Assembly: GCA_947371015.1 (NCBI GenBank)
Contig: CANBNK010000011.1
Coordinates: forward strand, 1 to 64,000
Source of the DNA: Acetobacteraceae bacterium
Lineage (GTDB): Bacteria; Pseudomonadota; Alphaproteobacteria; Acetobacterales; Acetobacteraceae
DNA: 64,000 nucleotides
Direction: 5' to 3'
Part shown: positions 1-13,793 of the stretch, one piece after another
How the letters are laid out: each line of letters starts with the position of its first letter
Position numbering within the stretch: the stretch's first letter is position 1
Position numbers and translations under genes: made by a program
The notes under the pieces: model-generated
What the model was told of the DNA's origin: nothing
The model's database searches: none
The model's input: only the letters and a program-made list of their open reading frames with translations

Positions 1-100
1 CTGCCCGTTTCCAATTGCAGCGTCGCCAAACTGCCCGCGGGCATGTGGCGCCCGGCGCGACGCGTGTTATAGACGCGCCATGGTGAACGACACGGCCCCC

Positions 101-988
101 ATGACCCGACGCGCGCTGCCTCCGCTGTTCCTGCTGCTCAGCCTGGCGCTGCTGCCGGGGTGCTCGACCCTGCGCAGCCTGAACCCCTGGGACGGAAACG
201 ACGCCGCCCTGGCCCAGGCCCGGGTGCCGCGCGACGGCGACCCGACCATCGACCGCACGCCGGAAGGCCTCTACGCCGCGGGCGTCGAAGCGCTGCAGGC
301 GCGCCGATTCCAGGCGGCGGTGGACCTGTTCGACCAGGTGGAACGCGACCACCCGTATTCGGCCTGGGCGACCAACGCCAAGATCATGACCGCGTATGGC
401 GAATATCAGCGCAACCGCTACACCGAAGCGGTCGGCGCGCTGGACCGCTTCATCCAGTTGCACCCGGCGCACCGCGACATCGCCTACGCCTACTACCTCC
501 GCGCGCTCTGCTACTATGAGCAGATCAGCGACGCCCAGCGCGACCAGCGCACCACCGAGCAGGCCATGGCGGCATTGCAGGACGTGGTGAATCGCTTCCC
601 CGAGTCGTCCTACGCCCGCGACGCCCGGCTGAAGATCGACCTGGGCCGCGACCACCTGGCCGGCAAGGAAATGAACGTCGGCCGCTTCTACGAACGTCAG
701 CGGCTGTACTCCGCCGCGATCGGCCGCTTCCGCCGCGTGGTCGAGGAATTCCAGACCACCAACCACGTGCCCGAGGCGCTGCACCGCCTGATCGAGATCT
801 ACCTGGCGCTGGGCCTGGATGAGGAGGCGAAGAAGACCGCTTCCGTGCTCGGCCACAACTTCCCGGGCAGCCCCTGGTACCAGGACAGCTACGCGCTGCT
901 GGTGGAAGGCGCGCCTGGGGCCGATTCCGGCCGCCCCGGCCTGATGCGCCGCAGCCTGCGCAGCATCGCGTCGCTGTCGCCCTTCTAG
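101..988 (+). CDS. bamD: Outer membrane protein assembly factor BamD
   Basis: BamD is the lipoprotein of the BAM complex that helps insert beta-barrel proteins into the outer membrane. The product has a lipoprotein signal peptide ending in a lipobox (LLPGC), then tetratricopeptide-type helices. It contains family-like segments such as YAAGVEAL, FDQVERDHPYSAWA and HRDIAYAYYLRALCYY. Length (295 aa) suits the family. I chose the ATG at 101 because it gives a short basic N-region (MTRRALPP) before the hydrophobic core; an in-frame ATG at 80 would add seven residues. recN follows 16 bases after the stop, so the two are probably co-transcribed, an order common in alphaproteobacteria. Confidence 0.93.
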   Translation: MTRRALPPLFLLLSLALLPGCSTLRSLNPWDGNDAALAQARVPRDGDPTIDRTPEGLYAAGVEALQARRFQAAVDLFDQVERDHPYSAWATNAKIMTAYGEYQRNRYTEAVGALDRFIQLHPAHRDIAYAYYLRALCYYEQISDAQRDQRTTEQAMAALQDVVNRFPESSYARDARLKIDLGRDHLAGKEMNVGRFYERQRLYSAAIGRFRRVVEEFQTTNHVPEALHRLIEIYLALGLDEEAKKTASVLGHNFPGSPWYQDSYALLVEGAPGADSGRPGLMRRSLRSIASLSPF

Positions 989-1004
989 GCACAGTGGGCG
1001 GCGC

Positions 1005-5676
<4,672 letters not shown>

Positions 5677-5679
<3 letters not shown>

Positions 5680-5739
5680 CGTCGCCTGAGCGACCGACTC
5701 ACGCCCTTCGGCGCAAGCGCCTCGGACGGTCAGGCGCTA
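5677..5739. terminator. Candidate bidirectional terminator between convergent genes
   Basis: The gap between the convergent hydrolase and tctC genes is an imperfect inverted repeat. The left arm begins with the hydrolase stop (TAGCG..CCTGAGCGACCG). The right arm ends with the complement of the tctC stop (CGGACGGTCAGGCGCTA). A shorter inner hairpin GGCGC-AA-GCGCC lies between them. The stem has a bulge and there is no T-tract, so termination is only a suggestion. Confidence 0.35.
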
Positions 5740-6672
5740 CTCGGGCCCGAACTCCCGCACCAGCACCGCCAGCCGCTCCCGCGTTTCTGCGAGATAGGCG
5801 GCGTAGTCGGCCGGGCCGCGGCCATGCGCCGTCACCCCCGCCGCCGCCAGCCGCGTCAACACCGCCGGCTCGCGCAGCGCCTCCAGCACCTGGGCGCCCA
5901 GGGTCTCGCGGTCCGCCTCCGGCCAGGTGCGCGCGGCGAAGATGCCCTGGCTGCCCTCGGCCTTGAAGGCGGGGAAGCCAGCCTCCGCGCTCGTCGGCAT
6001 GTCAGGCAGCGCCGGGCTGCGCGCCGGCCCCGGCGTGGTGATCGCCACCACCTGCCCGGCCGCCGCCAGTTCCAGCACCGCGCCCTGCGGCGCCAGCAGC
6101 ATGGCGATCCGCCCGGCGGTCAAATCCACCATCGCCGCCGCGCTGCTGCGATACGGCACTTTTACCAGGGTCACCCCAGCCTCCCGCTGCAAGGCGCGCA
6201 TGCCCAGCGCCGCCCCTCCCGGAGAGGTGTAGTAGCCCAGCTCCCCCGGCTTCTGCCGCGCCAGCGCCATCAACCCCGCCAGGTCGCGCACCCCCAGTTG
6301 CACCGCCGCCGCCAGCACCAGCGGGTTGGCCGAGGTTCCCGCCACCGGCACCAACTCCGCCACCAGGTCGAAGCCCGGCGGCGTCGTGGGCGGCACCGTC
6401 ACCAGGTCGCCAAAGCTGTACATCACCGCCTCGCCCGGCCTGGCCCGCAGCAGCGCATTGGCGGCGACGATCCCTTCGCCACCGGCGGCGTTCTCCACCA
6501 GCACCTGCTGGCCGCGCCGCTGGGTCAGCGCCTCCGCGATGACGCGGGCCGCCAGGTCCACGGTGGAGCCCGGCCCCAGCGAGACGATCATCCGCAATGG
6601 CCGGGGCTGCGCCCGCGCCGGCAGGGCGAGCAGGAGCGGGGCAGCCAACAGAGCACGGCGCGGCAGGCGCAT
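5737..6672 (-). CDS. Tripartite tricarboxylate transporter substrate-binding protein (TctC/Bug family)
   Basis: This is a periplasmic solute receptor of the TctC/Bug family, which binds small carboxylates. The signal peptide (MRLPRRALLAAPLLLALPARAQ) is followed by the family opening PLRMIVSLGPGSTVDLAARV. It also has the conserved VENAAGGEGIVAANALLRA, YRSSAAAMVDLTAGRI and DMPTSAEAGFPAF segments. I chose the ATG at 6672 because a strong Shine-Dalgarno (AAGGA) sits seven bases upstream. A GTG at 6687, overlapping the peptidase stop, is the alternative. No TctA or TctB membrane subunits are nearby. Co-transcription with the upstream peptidase hints at a peptide- or amino-acid-derived ligand, but this is weak inference. 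Confidence 0.92.
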   Translation of the reverse strand: MRLPRRALLAAPLLLALPARAQPRPLRMIVSLGPGSTVDLAARVIAEALTQRRGQQVLVENAAGGEGIVAANALLRARPGEAVMYSFGDLVTVPPTTPPGFDLVAELVPVAGTSANPLVLAAAVQLGVRDLAGLMALARQKPGELGYYTSPGGAALGMRALQREAGVTLVKVPYRSSAAAMVDLTAGRIAMLLAPQGAVLELAAAGQVVAITTPGPARSPALPDMPTSAEAGFPAFKAEGSQGIFAARTWPEADRETLGAQVLEALREPAVLTRLAAAGVTAHGRGPADYAAYLAETRERLAVLVREFGPE

Positions 6673-6683
6673 CGGGGCTTCCT

Positions 6684-8465
6684 TCACAGCGGCGCGCAGG
6701 CCTCAACCAGCCAGGCGGCGGTCGCAGCGTCGCAGAGCGGCGCCACCTCGGCCAGCACCCGCGCATGGTAGGAATCGACCCAGGCGCGCTGCCTTGCCCC
6801 CAACATGGGCAGGTCGATCAAGGCGCGGTCATAGGGCGCCAGGGTCAGCGTCTCGAACGCCAGGAACGGTTTTACCTGGTCCGCCAGCGCCGGCGCCTCC
6901 TGCACCAGCACCAGGTTTTCAATGCGAATGCCGTACTGCCCCGGCAGGTAGTAGCCAGGCTCGTCCGACAAAATCATCCCCGGCTGCAACGGCACTGGCT
7001 TGGCGGCGCGGGAAATACCGGCAGGCCCCTCATGCACCGACAAAAAGCTGCCGATGCCGTGGCCGGTGCCGTGGTCGTAGTCCAGCCCAACCTCCCACAG
7101 CGCCGCTCGCGCCAGCACATCGATATGCGGCCCCGCCACGCCCTTGGGGAAGCGCAGCGTCGCCAGCGCGATATGCCCCAGCAGCACCCGGGTAAACCGC
7201 TCCCGCAGGCCGTCCGGCGCTGGGCCAGGCCCGGTCCACAGCGTGCGGGTGATATCGGTGGTGCCATCGAGGTACTGCCCGCCACTGTCCAGCAGGAAGC
7301 ACTCGTCGGCGTTGATCCGCCGGTCGGTCTCCGGCGTCACCCGATAATGCACGATGGCGCCATGCTCGCCGGCACCGGATATCGCCGGGAAGCTCTCGCC
7401 GCGGAACAGCGGTTGCGCCGCCCGGCATTCCAGCAGCTTCGCCGCCGCCGAAAGCTCGGTCTGCCCGCCCTCCGGGGCCGCCGCGCTGAACCAGGCCAGG
7501 AAGGCCGCCATGGCAGCGCCATCCCGCCGATGCGCCGCCCGCGCGCCGTCCTGTTCCACCGGGTTCTTGCAGGCGCGCGGCAGGCGGCAAGGGTCCTCGC
7601 CGTCGCGCGGCTCGGCGCCGGCCTCGCGCAACGCCTGGACGAACCAGGCCGGCGTCGCCTCGGCATCCACCCGCACCCGCTGGCCTTCCAGCGCCGCCAG
7701 GGCGGCCGTCAGCTCGGCGCGCGGCCGCACCTGCACCTCGTTGCCCAGATGCGCCAGCGTCGCCGCCGGCACCTTCACCAGGTCCAGGAACAACTCAACC
7801 CGGGCGTCGTCGTGCAGCAGCGCGAAGGCCAGCGCCAGCGGCGTATTCTCCAGGTCGGCGCCGCGGATGTTCAGCAGCCAGGCGGCACTGTGCGGGTCCG
7901 CCAGCACCGCCGCGGCGTCGCCAGCATCGCGCAGCGCCTTGGCCGCCTCGGCCCGCTTCGCCGCCGCCGTCACCCCGGCATATTCCAGCGGATGCGCCAC
8001 CGCGGCAGCCAGCGGCGGCGCCGGCCGATCCGCCCACACCGCGTCCAGCGGGTTGGCGTCCAGCGGCACCATCTCCACGCCTTCGGGCGAAAGCCGGCGC
8101 AGCGCTGCCTCGCTATGCAGCCAGGGGTCGTAGCCCACGCGCTTGCCCGCGGCGTGCTGCTTCAGCCAGCCACCCGGCGGATTGTCGGTGATGTGCTGCT
8201 GCTGCCAGATCGCCGGGTCGCTCTGCTGCACCGCCTGGGTGGTGTAGCGGCCATCGGTGAACAGCGCCGCCCCAGGGAATGATGGTTCCGCGAGAACAAC
8301 CGCCAACCCGGCGCTGCCGGTAAAGCCGGTGAGCCAGGCCAGCCGCTCACCGCTCGCCGGCACATACTCCCCCAGGAACTCATCGGCGCGCGGCACCAGG
8401 AAGCCGTCCACCCCGGCCTCGGCCAGCCGCGCCCGCAGCGCGGAGATTCGCTGCGCCGGGGTCAT
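6684..8465 (-). CDS. Xaa-Pro aminopeptidase, M24 family
   Basis: This cytosolic metallopeptidase removes an N-terminal residue preceding proline. The 593-residue product is the long, three-domain form: two creatinase-like N-terminal domains, then the pita-bread catalytic domain. Metal ligands are visible in LLDSGGQYLDGTTDITRT (two Asp), HGTGHGIGSFLSVHEGP (His), DEPGYY (Glu) and GIRIENLVLV (Glu). The C-terminal extension after the catalytic domain is also typical of this form. It starts at 8465 (ATG) and is followed directly by a tctC gene on the same strand. The divergent DUF1127 gene begins about 180 bases away. Confidence 0.93.
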   Translation of the reverse strand: MTPAQRISALRARLAEAGVDGFLVPRADEFLGEYVPASGERLAWLTGFTGSAGLAVVLAEPSFPGAALFTDGRYTTQAVQQSDPAIWQQQHITDNPPGGWLKQHAAGKRVGYDPWLHSEAALRRLSPEGVEMVPLDANPLDAVWADRPAPPLAAAVAHPLEYAGVTAAAKRAEAAKALRDAGDAAAVLADPHSAAWLLNIRGADLENTPLALAFALLHDDARVELFLDLVKVPAATLAHLGNEVQVRPRAELTAALAALEGQRVRVDAEATPAWFVQALREAGAEPRDGEDPCRLPRACKNPVEQDGARAAHRRDGAAMAAFLAWFSAAAPEGGQTELSAAAKLLECRAAQPLFRGESFPAISGAGEHGAIVHYRVTPETDRRINADECFLLDSGGQYLDGTTDITRTLWTGPGPAPDGLRERFTRVLLGHIALATLRFPKGVAGPHIDVLARAALWEVGLDYDHGTGHGIGSFLSVHEGPAGISRAAKPVPLQPGMILSDEPGYYLPGQYGIRIENLVLVQEAPALADQVKPFLAFETLTLAPYDRALIDLPMLGARQRAWVDSYHARVLAEVAPLCDAATAAWLVEACAPL

Positions 8466-8642
8466 GCCAGACGTCCGCTTAGTTGCTCATTCATAATTGC
8501 ATCCATCCACAGAATTTCATGCACTGAACGCATGGCAAGCCTGCCACCTTCACGCATTGAACCGACCCTGAGAGAGCGTATCTCGCAGTTGCGAACTCCA
8601 CGACGGCCATTTCCGGCGCGTCGAACCCCAAGGATACCGACA

Positions 8643-8915
8643 ATGAGCGCCCGCATCACCAAGGCGGAAGTGGCTTTCATGTTCCCCACCGCGCGCAACG
8701 ACGCCGCGGACCGGAATGAAGCGCTGCGTCTGGCCGGGGCAAGCGCGCACCAGGCCGCCATCATGGCCGGCCTCCACCGCCTGGTTGCCCGCGTCGCCGC
8801 CTGGCCGGCCCGCGCTCGCGCCCGTGCCGAACTGTCCGCGATGGACAGCCGCGAGCTCCGCGACCTGGGCCTGACCCATGGCGACATCGACGCCGCCATC
8901 GACGGCGGCCGCTGA
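8643..8915 (+). CDS. DUF1127 domain-containing protein
   Basis: This 90-residue protein ends in an arginine-rich DUF1127 motif (RAELSAMDSRELRDLGLT, then HGDIDAAI). DUF1127 proteins are small alphaproteobacterial proteins; some have been linked to RNA turnover and phosphate or stress adaptation, but no role can be assigned here. I placed the start at 8643 because AAGGA lies about seven bases upstream and the protein then opens MSARITKAEVAFMF. An in-frame ATG at 8532 would add 37 residues without domain character. It is divergent from the peptidase. The 177-base gap is comparatively AT-rich near 8490-8520 and probably holds both promoters, though I cannot assign boxes. Confidence 0.85.
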   Translation: MSARITKAEVAFMFPTARNDAADRNEALRLAGASAHQAAIMAGLHRLVARVAAWPARARARAELSAMDSRELRDLGLTHGDIDAAIDGGR

Positions 8916-8990
8916 GCCTCCCGCCAAGCGCCGACCAACCTTCGGCGCGTCCCACGACCCTCTCCCGAACGCGTCCCGCGTGACGCGCAT

Positions 8991-9012
8991 GACGGTTACG
9001 GCGTGAACCGTC
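8991..9012 (+). other. Inverted repeat upstream of MFS gene
   Basis: Perfect seven-base arms (GACGGTT / AACCGTC) flank an eight-base spacer, 37 bases before the MFS start codon and about 75 bases after the DUF1127 stop. It could be an operator for the transporter gene or part of a terminator for the DUF1127 gene. There is no T-tract. Confidence 0.35.
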
Positions 9013-9048
9013 GTTGTCGCCGCGGGCTTGCCACGGTGTTATGGCGGC

Positions 9049-10236
9049 ATGAAAGCCGCCATCTGGGCCGTGGTCATCGCCGCAGCCGCCTCCATCAGCC
9101 TGGCCCTGGGCATCCGGCAGACCTTCGGGCTGTTCGTGCTGCCGCTGGCCACCGAACAGGGCATCGCCCCGGGCCTGCTCGGCGCCGCCATTGCGCTGCA
9201 TAATCTGGCCTGGGGCCTGGCCCAGCCGATGGGCGGCGCCCTGGGCGACCGCTACGGCGCCGGCCGGGTCATGGCGGTGGGCGGCTTCTGTCTCGCGCTG
9301 GGTCTCGGCCTGGTTGCCTTCGCCCCCGGCAGCGCCAGCGTGGTCATCGGCATCGGCATCCTCACCGGCATCGGCGTCGCCGGAGCCGGCACCGGCGCAG
9401 TGCTGGCGGCGGTCGGCCGCGCCGCACCGGTGGAACGCCGGGGCGAGCTCATCGGCCTGGCCAGCGCCGGCGGCTCGCTCGGGCAGGCGGCCATGGTGCC
9501 CTTCGCTGACCAGATGATCGGCACCTGGGGCGCCACGTCAGCCATGGCCGGGCTGGCGCTGGCGGCGCTGGCCGTGATCCCCATCGCCCGCACCGTGGAA
9601 TGGCGCCCCTCCGCCACGGCGGCCAAGGCAGCCGCCGGGCTGGCCGGGCTGCCCGCCCTGGCCCGCCGCGCCCTGGCGGACCGCGACTTTGCACTGCTGA
9701 CCGGCGGCTTCTTCGCCTGCGGGTTCCAGCTGGCCTTCCTGACCGTCCACCTGCCCAGCCACCTGACGCTGTGCGGCATGCCCGCCATGGGCGCCATGGC
9801 GCTGATGACGGTGGGGCTGTTCAACATCCCCGGCAGCTGGATTTGCGGCCGGGCCAGCGACTTCATCCGGCCGGAACTGGCGCTGGGCGCCATCTACCTG
9901 GTCCGCAGCATCGCCATCGCCGTGTTCGCCGCCACGGTGCCGAGCGAGCTCGGCACCATCATCTTCGCCGCCGTCATGGGCTTCGTCTGGCTCGGCACCA
10001 TTCCGCTGACCAATGCCGCCATCGCCCGCCGCTTCGGCATGACCGACCTGGGCGCGCTCTACGGCGTCTGCTTCCTCAGCCACCAGGTCGGCGGTTTCCT
10101 CGGTGCCGGCAGCGGCGCGCTGCTGATCCAGTACGCCGGCAACTATGACGCCTTCTGGCCGGTCATGGTCGTGGTCGGCATCAGCGCCACCGCGATGAAC
10201 TGGATGGCGCGCCCGCCGGCCCAGGCGATGGCGTGA
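9049..10236 (+). CDS. MFS transporter
   Basis: This 395-residue integral membrane protein of the major facilitator superfamily has about twelve hydrophobic segments. The first opens AAIWAVVIAAAASISLALGIRQ. A family-type loop follows helix 2 (GALGDRYGAGRVM), and a GAGTGAVLA stretch lies in the fourth or fifth helix. The overall pattern, with ALGIRQTFGLF near the start, resembles the YbfB/OFA-like carboxylate branch, but the substrate is unknown. The start is the ATG at 9049, since the TTG at 9028 has no ribosome-binding site. Its stop overlaps the next gene by four bases (GTGA). Confidence 0.88.
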   Translation: MKAAIWAVVIAAAASISLALGIRQTFGLFVLPLATEQGIAPGLLGAAIALHNLAWGLAQPMGGALGDRYGAGRVMAVGGFCLALGLGLVAFAPGSASVVIGIGILTGIGVAGAGTGAVLAAVGRAAPVERRGELIGLASAGGSLGQAAMVPFADQMIGTWGATSAMAGLALAALAVIPIARTVEWRPSATAAKAAAGLAGLPALARRALADRDFALLTGGFFACGFQLAFLTVHLPSHLTLCGMPAMGAMALMTVGLFNIPGSWICGRASDFIRPELALGAIYLVRSIAIAVFAATVPSELGTIIFAAVMGFVWLGTIPLTNAAIARRFGMTDLGALYGVCFLSHQVGGFLGAGSGALLIQYAGNYDAFWPVMVVVGISATAMNWMARPPAQAMA

Positions 10237-10775
10237 GCGGCCAGGTCCTCGCCGTCAGCCGGCACGGCCAGTACAGCTTCTCCAAGCCCAACGCCGCCAG
10301 CATCACCTTGCTGGCCGGGCTGGGCGTGGCGGGAGACGTCCATGCTGGCGAGACGGTAAAGCACCGCAGCCGGGTGGCGAAGGACCCCACGGTGGCCAAC
10401 CTGCGCCAGGTCCACCTGCTCCACGCCGAACTGTTCGACGAACTCGCCGCCCAGGGCTTCACTCTCACCCCCGGCGCCATCGGCGAGAATGTCACCACGC
10501 GCGGCCTGGACCTGCTGGCGCTGCCGCAGGGCACGCTGCTGCGGCTGGGCGCCGAGGCGCTGCTCCACGTCACCGGCCTGCGCAACCCCTGCCTGCAACT
10601 GGACCGCTTCGCCCCCGGGCTGATGGCCGCGACGCTGGACCGCACCTCCGATGGCAAGCTGGTGCGCAAGGCCGGCATCATGGCCGTGGTGCTGCACGGC
10701 GGTGAGGTACACCCCGGCGACGCCATTACCGTGACCCTGCCTGCCGGCCCGCCGCTGCCGCTGGAGCCGGTCTAG
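10233..10775 (+). CDS. MOSC domain-containing protein
   Basis: MOSC domains are beta-barrel modules related to the C-terminus of molybdenum cofactor sulfurase; stand-alone members such as YiiM handle N-hydroxylated or sulfur-containing substrates. The 180-residue protein shows the family pattern GLGVAGDVHAGETVKHRSR, LTPGAIGENVTTRGLDL and the conserved cysteine in GLRNPCLQLD. The GTG start lies inside the MFS stop codon, so the two are coupled. A link to the molybdenum hydroxylase at 25-29 kb is possible but not supported by position. Confidence 0.88.
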   Translation: MSGQVLAVSRHGQYSFSKPNAASITLLAGLGVAGDVHAGETVKHRSRVAKDPTVANLRQVHLLHAELFDELAAQGFTLTPGAIGENVTTRGLDLLALPQGTLLRLGAEALLHVTGLRNPCLQLDRFAPGLMAATLDRTSDGKLVRKAGIMAVVLHGGEVHPGDAITVTLPAGPPLPLEPV

Positions 10776-10829
10776 CCATCCACGCGCCCTGGTGCTTGCA
10801 TACCCCCAAGCATTCCAGGAGGAAGTCCG

Positions 10830-11717
10830 ATGGCATCGCGTCCCGCCCAATTGCGTGCCCTGCTGGCCTCCGGCCGCATGGTTGTCGCCCCCGGCGCCTA
10901 TGACTGCATTACCGGCCGGTTGATCGAGCAGGCCGGCTTCAACTGCATCTACATGACCGGCGCCGGCACCTCGGCGACGCTCGGCTTCCCCGACTACGGC
11001 CTGATCACACAAACAGAAATGACGGCCAATGCCGGCCGCATCGCCCGCGCCACGAAAATCCCGGTCATCGCGGATGCCGATACCGGCTACGGCAACGAGC
11101 TCAACGTCTTCCGCACCGTGCAGGAATACGAACGCGAGGGCGTCGCCGGCATCCATATCGAGGATCAGGTGACGCCGAAGCGCTGCGGCCACCTGGACGG
11201 CAAGGAGGTCATCTCCATCGAGGATTACGCGGCGAAAATCCGCGCCGCCGCCGATGCCCGCCAGAACCCGGACTTCCTGATCATCGCCCGCACCGATGCC
11301 CGCGCCGTCACCAGCTTCGACGACGCCATCGCCCGCGCCAATGCCGCCATCGAGGCCGGTGCCGACATGGCCTTCGTCGAGGCCATGCAGACCATGGCGG
11401 AGCTGGAAGCGGTGCCGAAGCTGGTGCGCGGGCCGTGCATGCTGAACATCGTCCATGGCGGCAAGACGCCGGAAGTGCCGTTGGAGGTGGCGGAGGCCGC
11501 CGGCTACAAGCTCACCATCCTGCCGGGCATGCTGCTGCGCACGATCATCGGCGCCTGCGACGCGGTGCTGGCTGGCATCCAGGCTGGCAAGGGCTATCCC
11601 TCCGGCGCGCACATGGGCAAGCCCGCGGAAATCTTCCACCGCATGGGCGCCGATGAATGGCTGCCGCGCCGCAACAAGTACCGCGATCCCCTGGAGAATA
11701 AGGCCGCGGCGGAGTAG
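10830..11717 (+). CDS. Isocitrate lyase/PEP mutase superfamily protein (carboxyvinyl-phosphonate or oxaloacetate type)
   Basis: This 295-residue TIM-barrel enzyme has the superfamily's active-site loop KRCGH (K117-H121, Cys119), the metal-binding stretch PVIADADTGYGN and IIARTDARAV. Members include methylisocitrate lyase, 2,3-dimethylmalate lyase, oxaloacetate decarboxylase and phosphonopyruvate hydrolase; KRCGH favours a C-C lyase. The opening MASRPAQLRALLASGRMVVAPGAYD is typical of the oxaloacetate decarboxylase / dimethylmalate-lyase branch. A clear AGGAGG precedes the ATG. The TauD-like gene follows after five bases, so it heads a four-gene operon whose other members are a dioxygenase, a TctC receptor and a flavin monooxygenase. 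Confidence 0.88.
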   Translation: MASRPAQLRALLASGRMVVAPGAYDCITGRLIEQAGFNCIYMTGAGTSATLGFPDYGLITQTEMTANAGRIARATKIPVIADADTGYGNELNVFRTVQEYEREGVAGIHIEDQVTPKRCGHLDGKEVISIEDYAAKIRAAADARQNPDFLIIARTDARAVTSFDDAIARANAAIEAGADMAFVEAMQTMAELEAVPKLVRGPCMLNIVHGGKTPEVPLEVAEAAGYKLTILPGMLLRTIIGACDAVLAGIQAGKGYPSGAHMGKPAEIFHRMGADEWLPRRNKYRDPLENKAAAE

Positions 11718-11722
11718 CCCCG

Positions 11723-12805
11723 GTGCGCCCGATCGGCGCCGGCACCCCGGCGGAATGGGACGCGGCCAGCCTTTCGGCCGACCAGGGCTGGCTGTTCCAA
11801 CTGGACGAGGCCGCCCGCGCCGACCTGCTGGCGGCGGTGAAGCGCGCCTACGACCCGGCCCGCACCCTGTTCAGCTACAGCCGCGAGGAATTCGACCTCG
11901 GCCGCGCCGAGGCGCCGATCCGCGCCGCGGTGCGCGAGACCTTCGACGGCCGCGGCATTTCCCTGCTGCGCGGCATGCCGCGGGACGAGCTTTCCGAACA
12001 GGAATTCGAGTTCCTGACCTGGGGCATCGGCCTGCACCTCGGCGTTGCCCGGCCGCAGAGCAAGGCCAGCCAGTACATCAGCCAGGTCCGCAACATCGGC
12101 ACCGACTACCGCAGCCCGACCGGGCGCGGCTATTCCAGCAATGCCGAGCTGGACTTCCATACCGACGGCGCCGACCTGATCGTGCTGACCTGCTACAATC
12201 AAGCGCGCGCCGGCGGCATGAGCATGTGCAGTTCGTCGCTGACCGCGCACAACATCCTGCTGCGCGAGGCACCGGCGCTGCTGGAGCTGCTCTACGGCGC
12301 CTTCAACTACAGCCGCCAGGCGGAACAGGCGCCTGGAGAGGCGCCGCACTTCACCTGCCCGATCTATGGCGTGGCCGAGGACCGGCTGTTCGGCCGCTGG
12401 GTCCGCAACCGGGTGGAGCAGGCGCAGAAGCTGCCCGACGTGCCACAGCTCAACGCCCGGCAGCGCGAGGCGCTGGACCTGCTGGACGCCGTGGTCCGCC
12501 GCCCCGCGCTGATGTACCCGTTCTTCCTGCAGCCAGGCGACATGCAACTGCTGCACAACCACACATCGCTGCACAGCCGCACCGAGTTCGAGGACCATGA
12601 CGAGCCGGAAAAGCGCCGCCTGCTGTACCGGCTGTGGCTGGCCCCGCCGAACAGCCGCCGCCTGCCGCCCGGCTGGGTGGAACCCTACAAATCCTGCGAA
12701 CCAGGCGCCGTGCGCGGCGGCATCCGCGGCCAGGACTGGAACGCCGAGAAGCAGGGCTACGAACGCCGCCAGGCCGCCGCGCTGGGCATGACATGGGCGG
12801 CCTGA
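11723..12805 (+). CDS. TauD/TfdA family dioxygenase
   Basis: This is an Fe(II)/2-oxoglutarate-dependent oxygenase of the TauD/TfdA superfamily, 360 residues. The HxD iron motif lies in DFHTDGADLIVL (about residues 144-155) and the distal His and Arg in LHNHTSLHSRTEFED and RRLLYRLWLAP. The family hydroxylates sulfonates, herbicides, betaines and similar compounds; the substrate here is unknown. The GTG start at 11723 has GGAG about seven bases upstream. The gene overlaps the following tctC by 13 bases, suggesting that the receptor may deliver the compound this enzyme oxidises. Confidence 0.9.
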   Translation: MRPIGAGTPAEWDAASLSADQGWLFQLDEAARADLLAAVKRAYDPARTLFSYSREEFDLGRAEAPIRAAVRETFDGRGISLLRGMPRDELSEQEFEFLTWGIGLHLGVARPQSKASQYISQVRNIGTDYRSPTGRGYSSNAELDFHTDGADLIVLTCYNQARAGGMSMCSSSLTAHNILLREAPALLELLYGAFNYSRQAEQAPGEAPHFTCPIYGVAEDRLFGRWVRNRVEQAQKLPDVPQLNARQREALDLLDAVVRRPALMYPFFLQPGDMQLLHNHTSLHSRTEFEDHDEPEKRRLLYRLWLAPPNSRRLPPGWVEPYKSCEPGAVRGGIRGQDWNAEKQGYERRQAAALGMTWAA

Positions 12806-13755
12806 GCCGCCGCACGCTGGCGGCGCTGCTGGCCAGCGCGGCCGCGGCCCAGGCGCAGGAAGCCTGGCCCAGCCGGCCCATCCGCATCATCGTGCCCTAC
12901 AGCCCCGGCGGCGGCACCGACCTGGTCACCCGCAGCCTGGCCGAGGCATCCCGCGCCGCGCTGGGCCAGCAGCTACTGGTGGAGAACCGCCCCGGCGGCA
13001 ACGGCGTGGTGGGCAGCGACGCCGTCGCCCGGGCGGAGCCGGATGGCTACCTGCTGCTGGTGGTCACCAGCGGCCATGTGCCGCTGCGCTACACCGTGCC
13101 CAACCTGCCCTTTCATCCCGTGCGGGACTTCACCCCGGTCGTGCTGCTCTCGCGCTTTCCGGTGGTGCTGGTGGCCAGCGCCACGGCGCCATTCCAGGAC
13201 GCGGCGGGCATGGTCGCCTATGCCCGCGCCAACCCGGGCCGGCTGAGCTACGGCACCACCACGGCGGCCAACAGCTTCGCCGGCCAGGACTTCGCCCGCC
13301 AGGCCGGGCTGGTGATGACGGAAGTGCCGTACCGGGGCGCCGGGCCGATGCTGCCGGACGTCATGGCCGGGCATCTCTCGCTGGCGTGGTCTAGCCCGGA
13401 ATCGGCCCGCGCGCAGATGGGCAGCGGCAGGTTGCGGATCGTTGGCATCGCCAATGCGGAGCCTTCGCCCCTGCTGCCCGGCGTGCCCAGCCTGGCGCAG
13501 GTGGCCGGGTTGGCGGAGTACGACCACCCCGGCTGGTACGGCATGTTCGCCCCGCCGGGCCTGCCGGCCGCCATCACCCAGCGCCTGGCCGCCGCCATCG
13601 CCGGCGCCGCGGCAGACCCGGCCATGCAGGCCCGGCTGCGGGAAATGGGTATGGATGGCGTGGTGGAACCGCCCGCCCGCTTTGCCGCGCTATTGGCGCG
13701 GGAGGACGCCAAATGGGCGCGCGCCGCCGCGCAGGGTCTGTTGCGCGGCGGCTGA
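12793..13755 (+). CDS. TctC/Bug family substrate-binding protein
   Basis: Periplasmic receptor of the tripartite tricarboxylate family, 320 residues. The signal peptide (MGGLSRRTLAALLASAAAAQAQ) looks twin-arginine-like only by chance (SRRTLAAL). It is followed by the canonical PSRPIRIIVPYSPGGGTD and VENRPGGNGVVGSDAV. Later segments include YRGAGPMLPDVMAGHLS and AQVAGLAEYDHPGWYGMFAP. It starts inside the preceding dioxygenase gene (13-base overlap). The downstream monooxygenase begins 38 bases after its stop. No TctA/TctB genes are close, so it must share a membrane complex encoded elsewhere or act in sensing. Confidence 0.93.
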   Translation: MGGLSRRTLAALLASAAAAQAQEAWPSRPIRIIVPYSPGGGTDLVTRSLAEASRAALGQQLLVENRPGGNGVVGSDAVARAEPDGYLLLVVTSGHVPLRYTVPNLPFHPVRDFTPVVLLSRFPVVLVASATAPFQDAAGMVAYARANPGRLSYGTTTAANSFAGQDFARQAGLVMTEVPYRGAGPMLPDVMAGHLSLAWSSPESARAQMGSGRLRIVGIANAEPSPLLPGVPSLAQVAGLAEYDHPGWYGMFAPPGLPAAITQRLAAAIAGAAADPAMQARLREMGMDGVVEPPARFAALLAREDAKWARAAAQGLLRGG

Positions 13756-13793
13756 AGCGCTACACTCCCGGCAAAATACAACGGGAGCGAAAC

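Noticed and set aside
12793-12858. Twin-arginine signal in the TctC protein
   Set aside because: SRRTLAAL looks similar but lacks the full consensus; other family members in the window have ordinary Sec signals.
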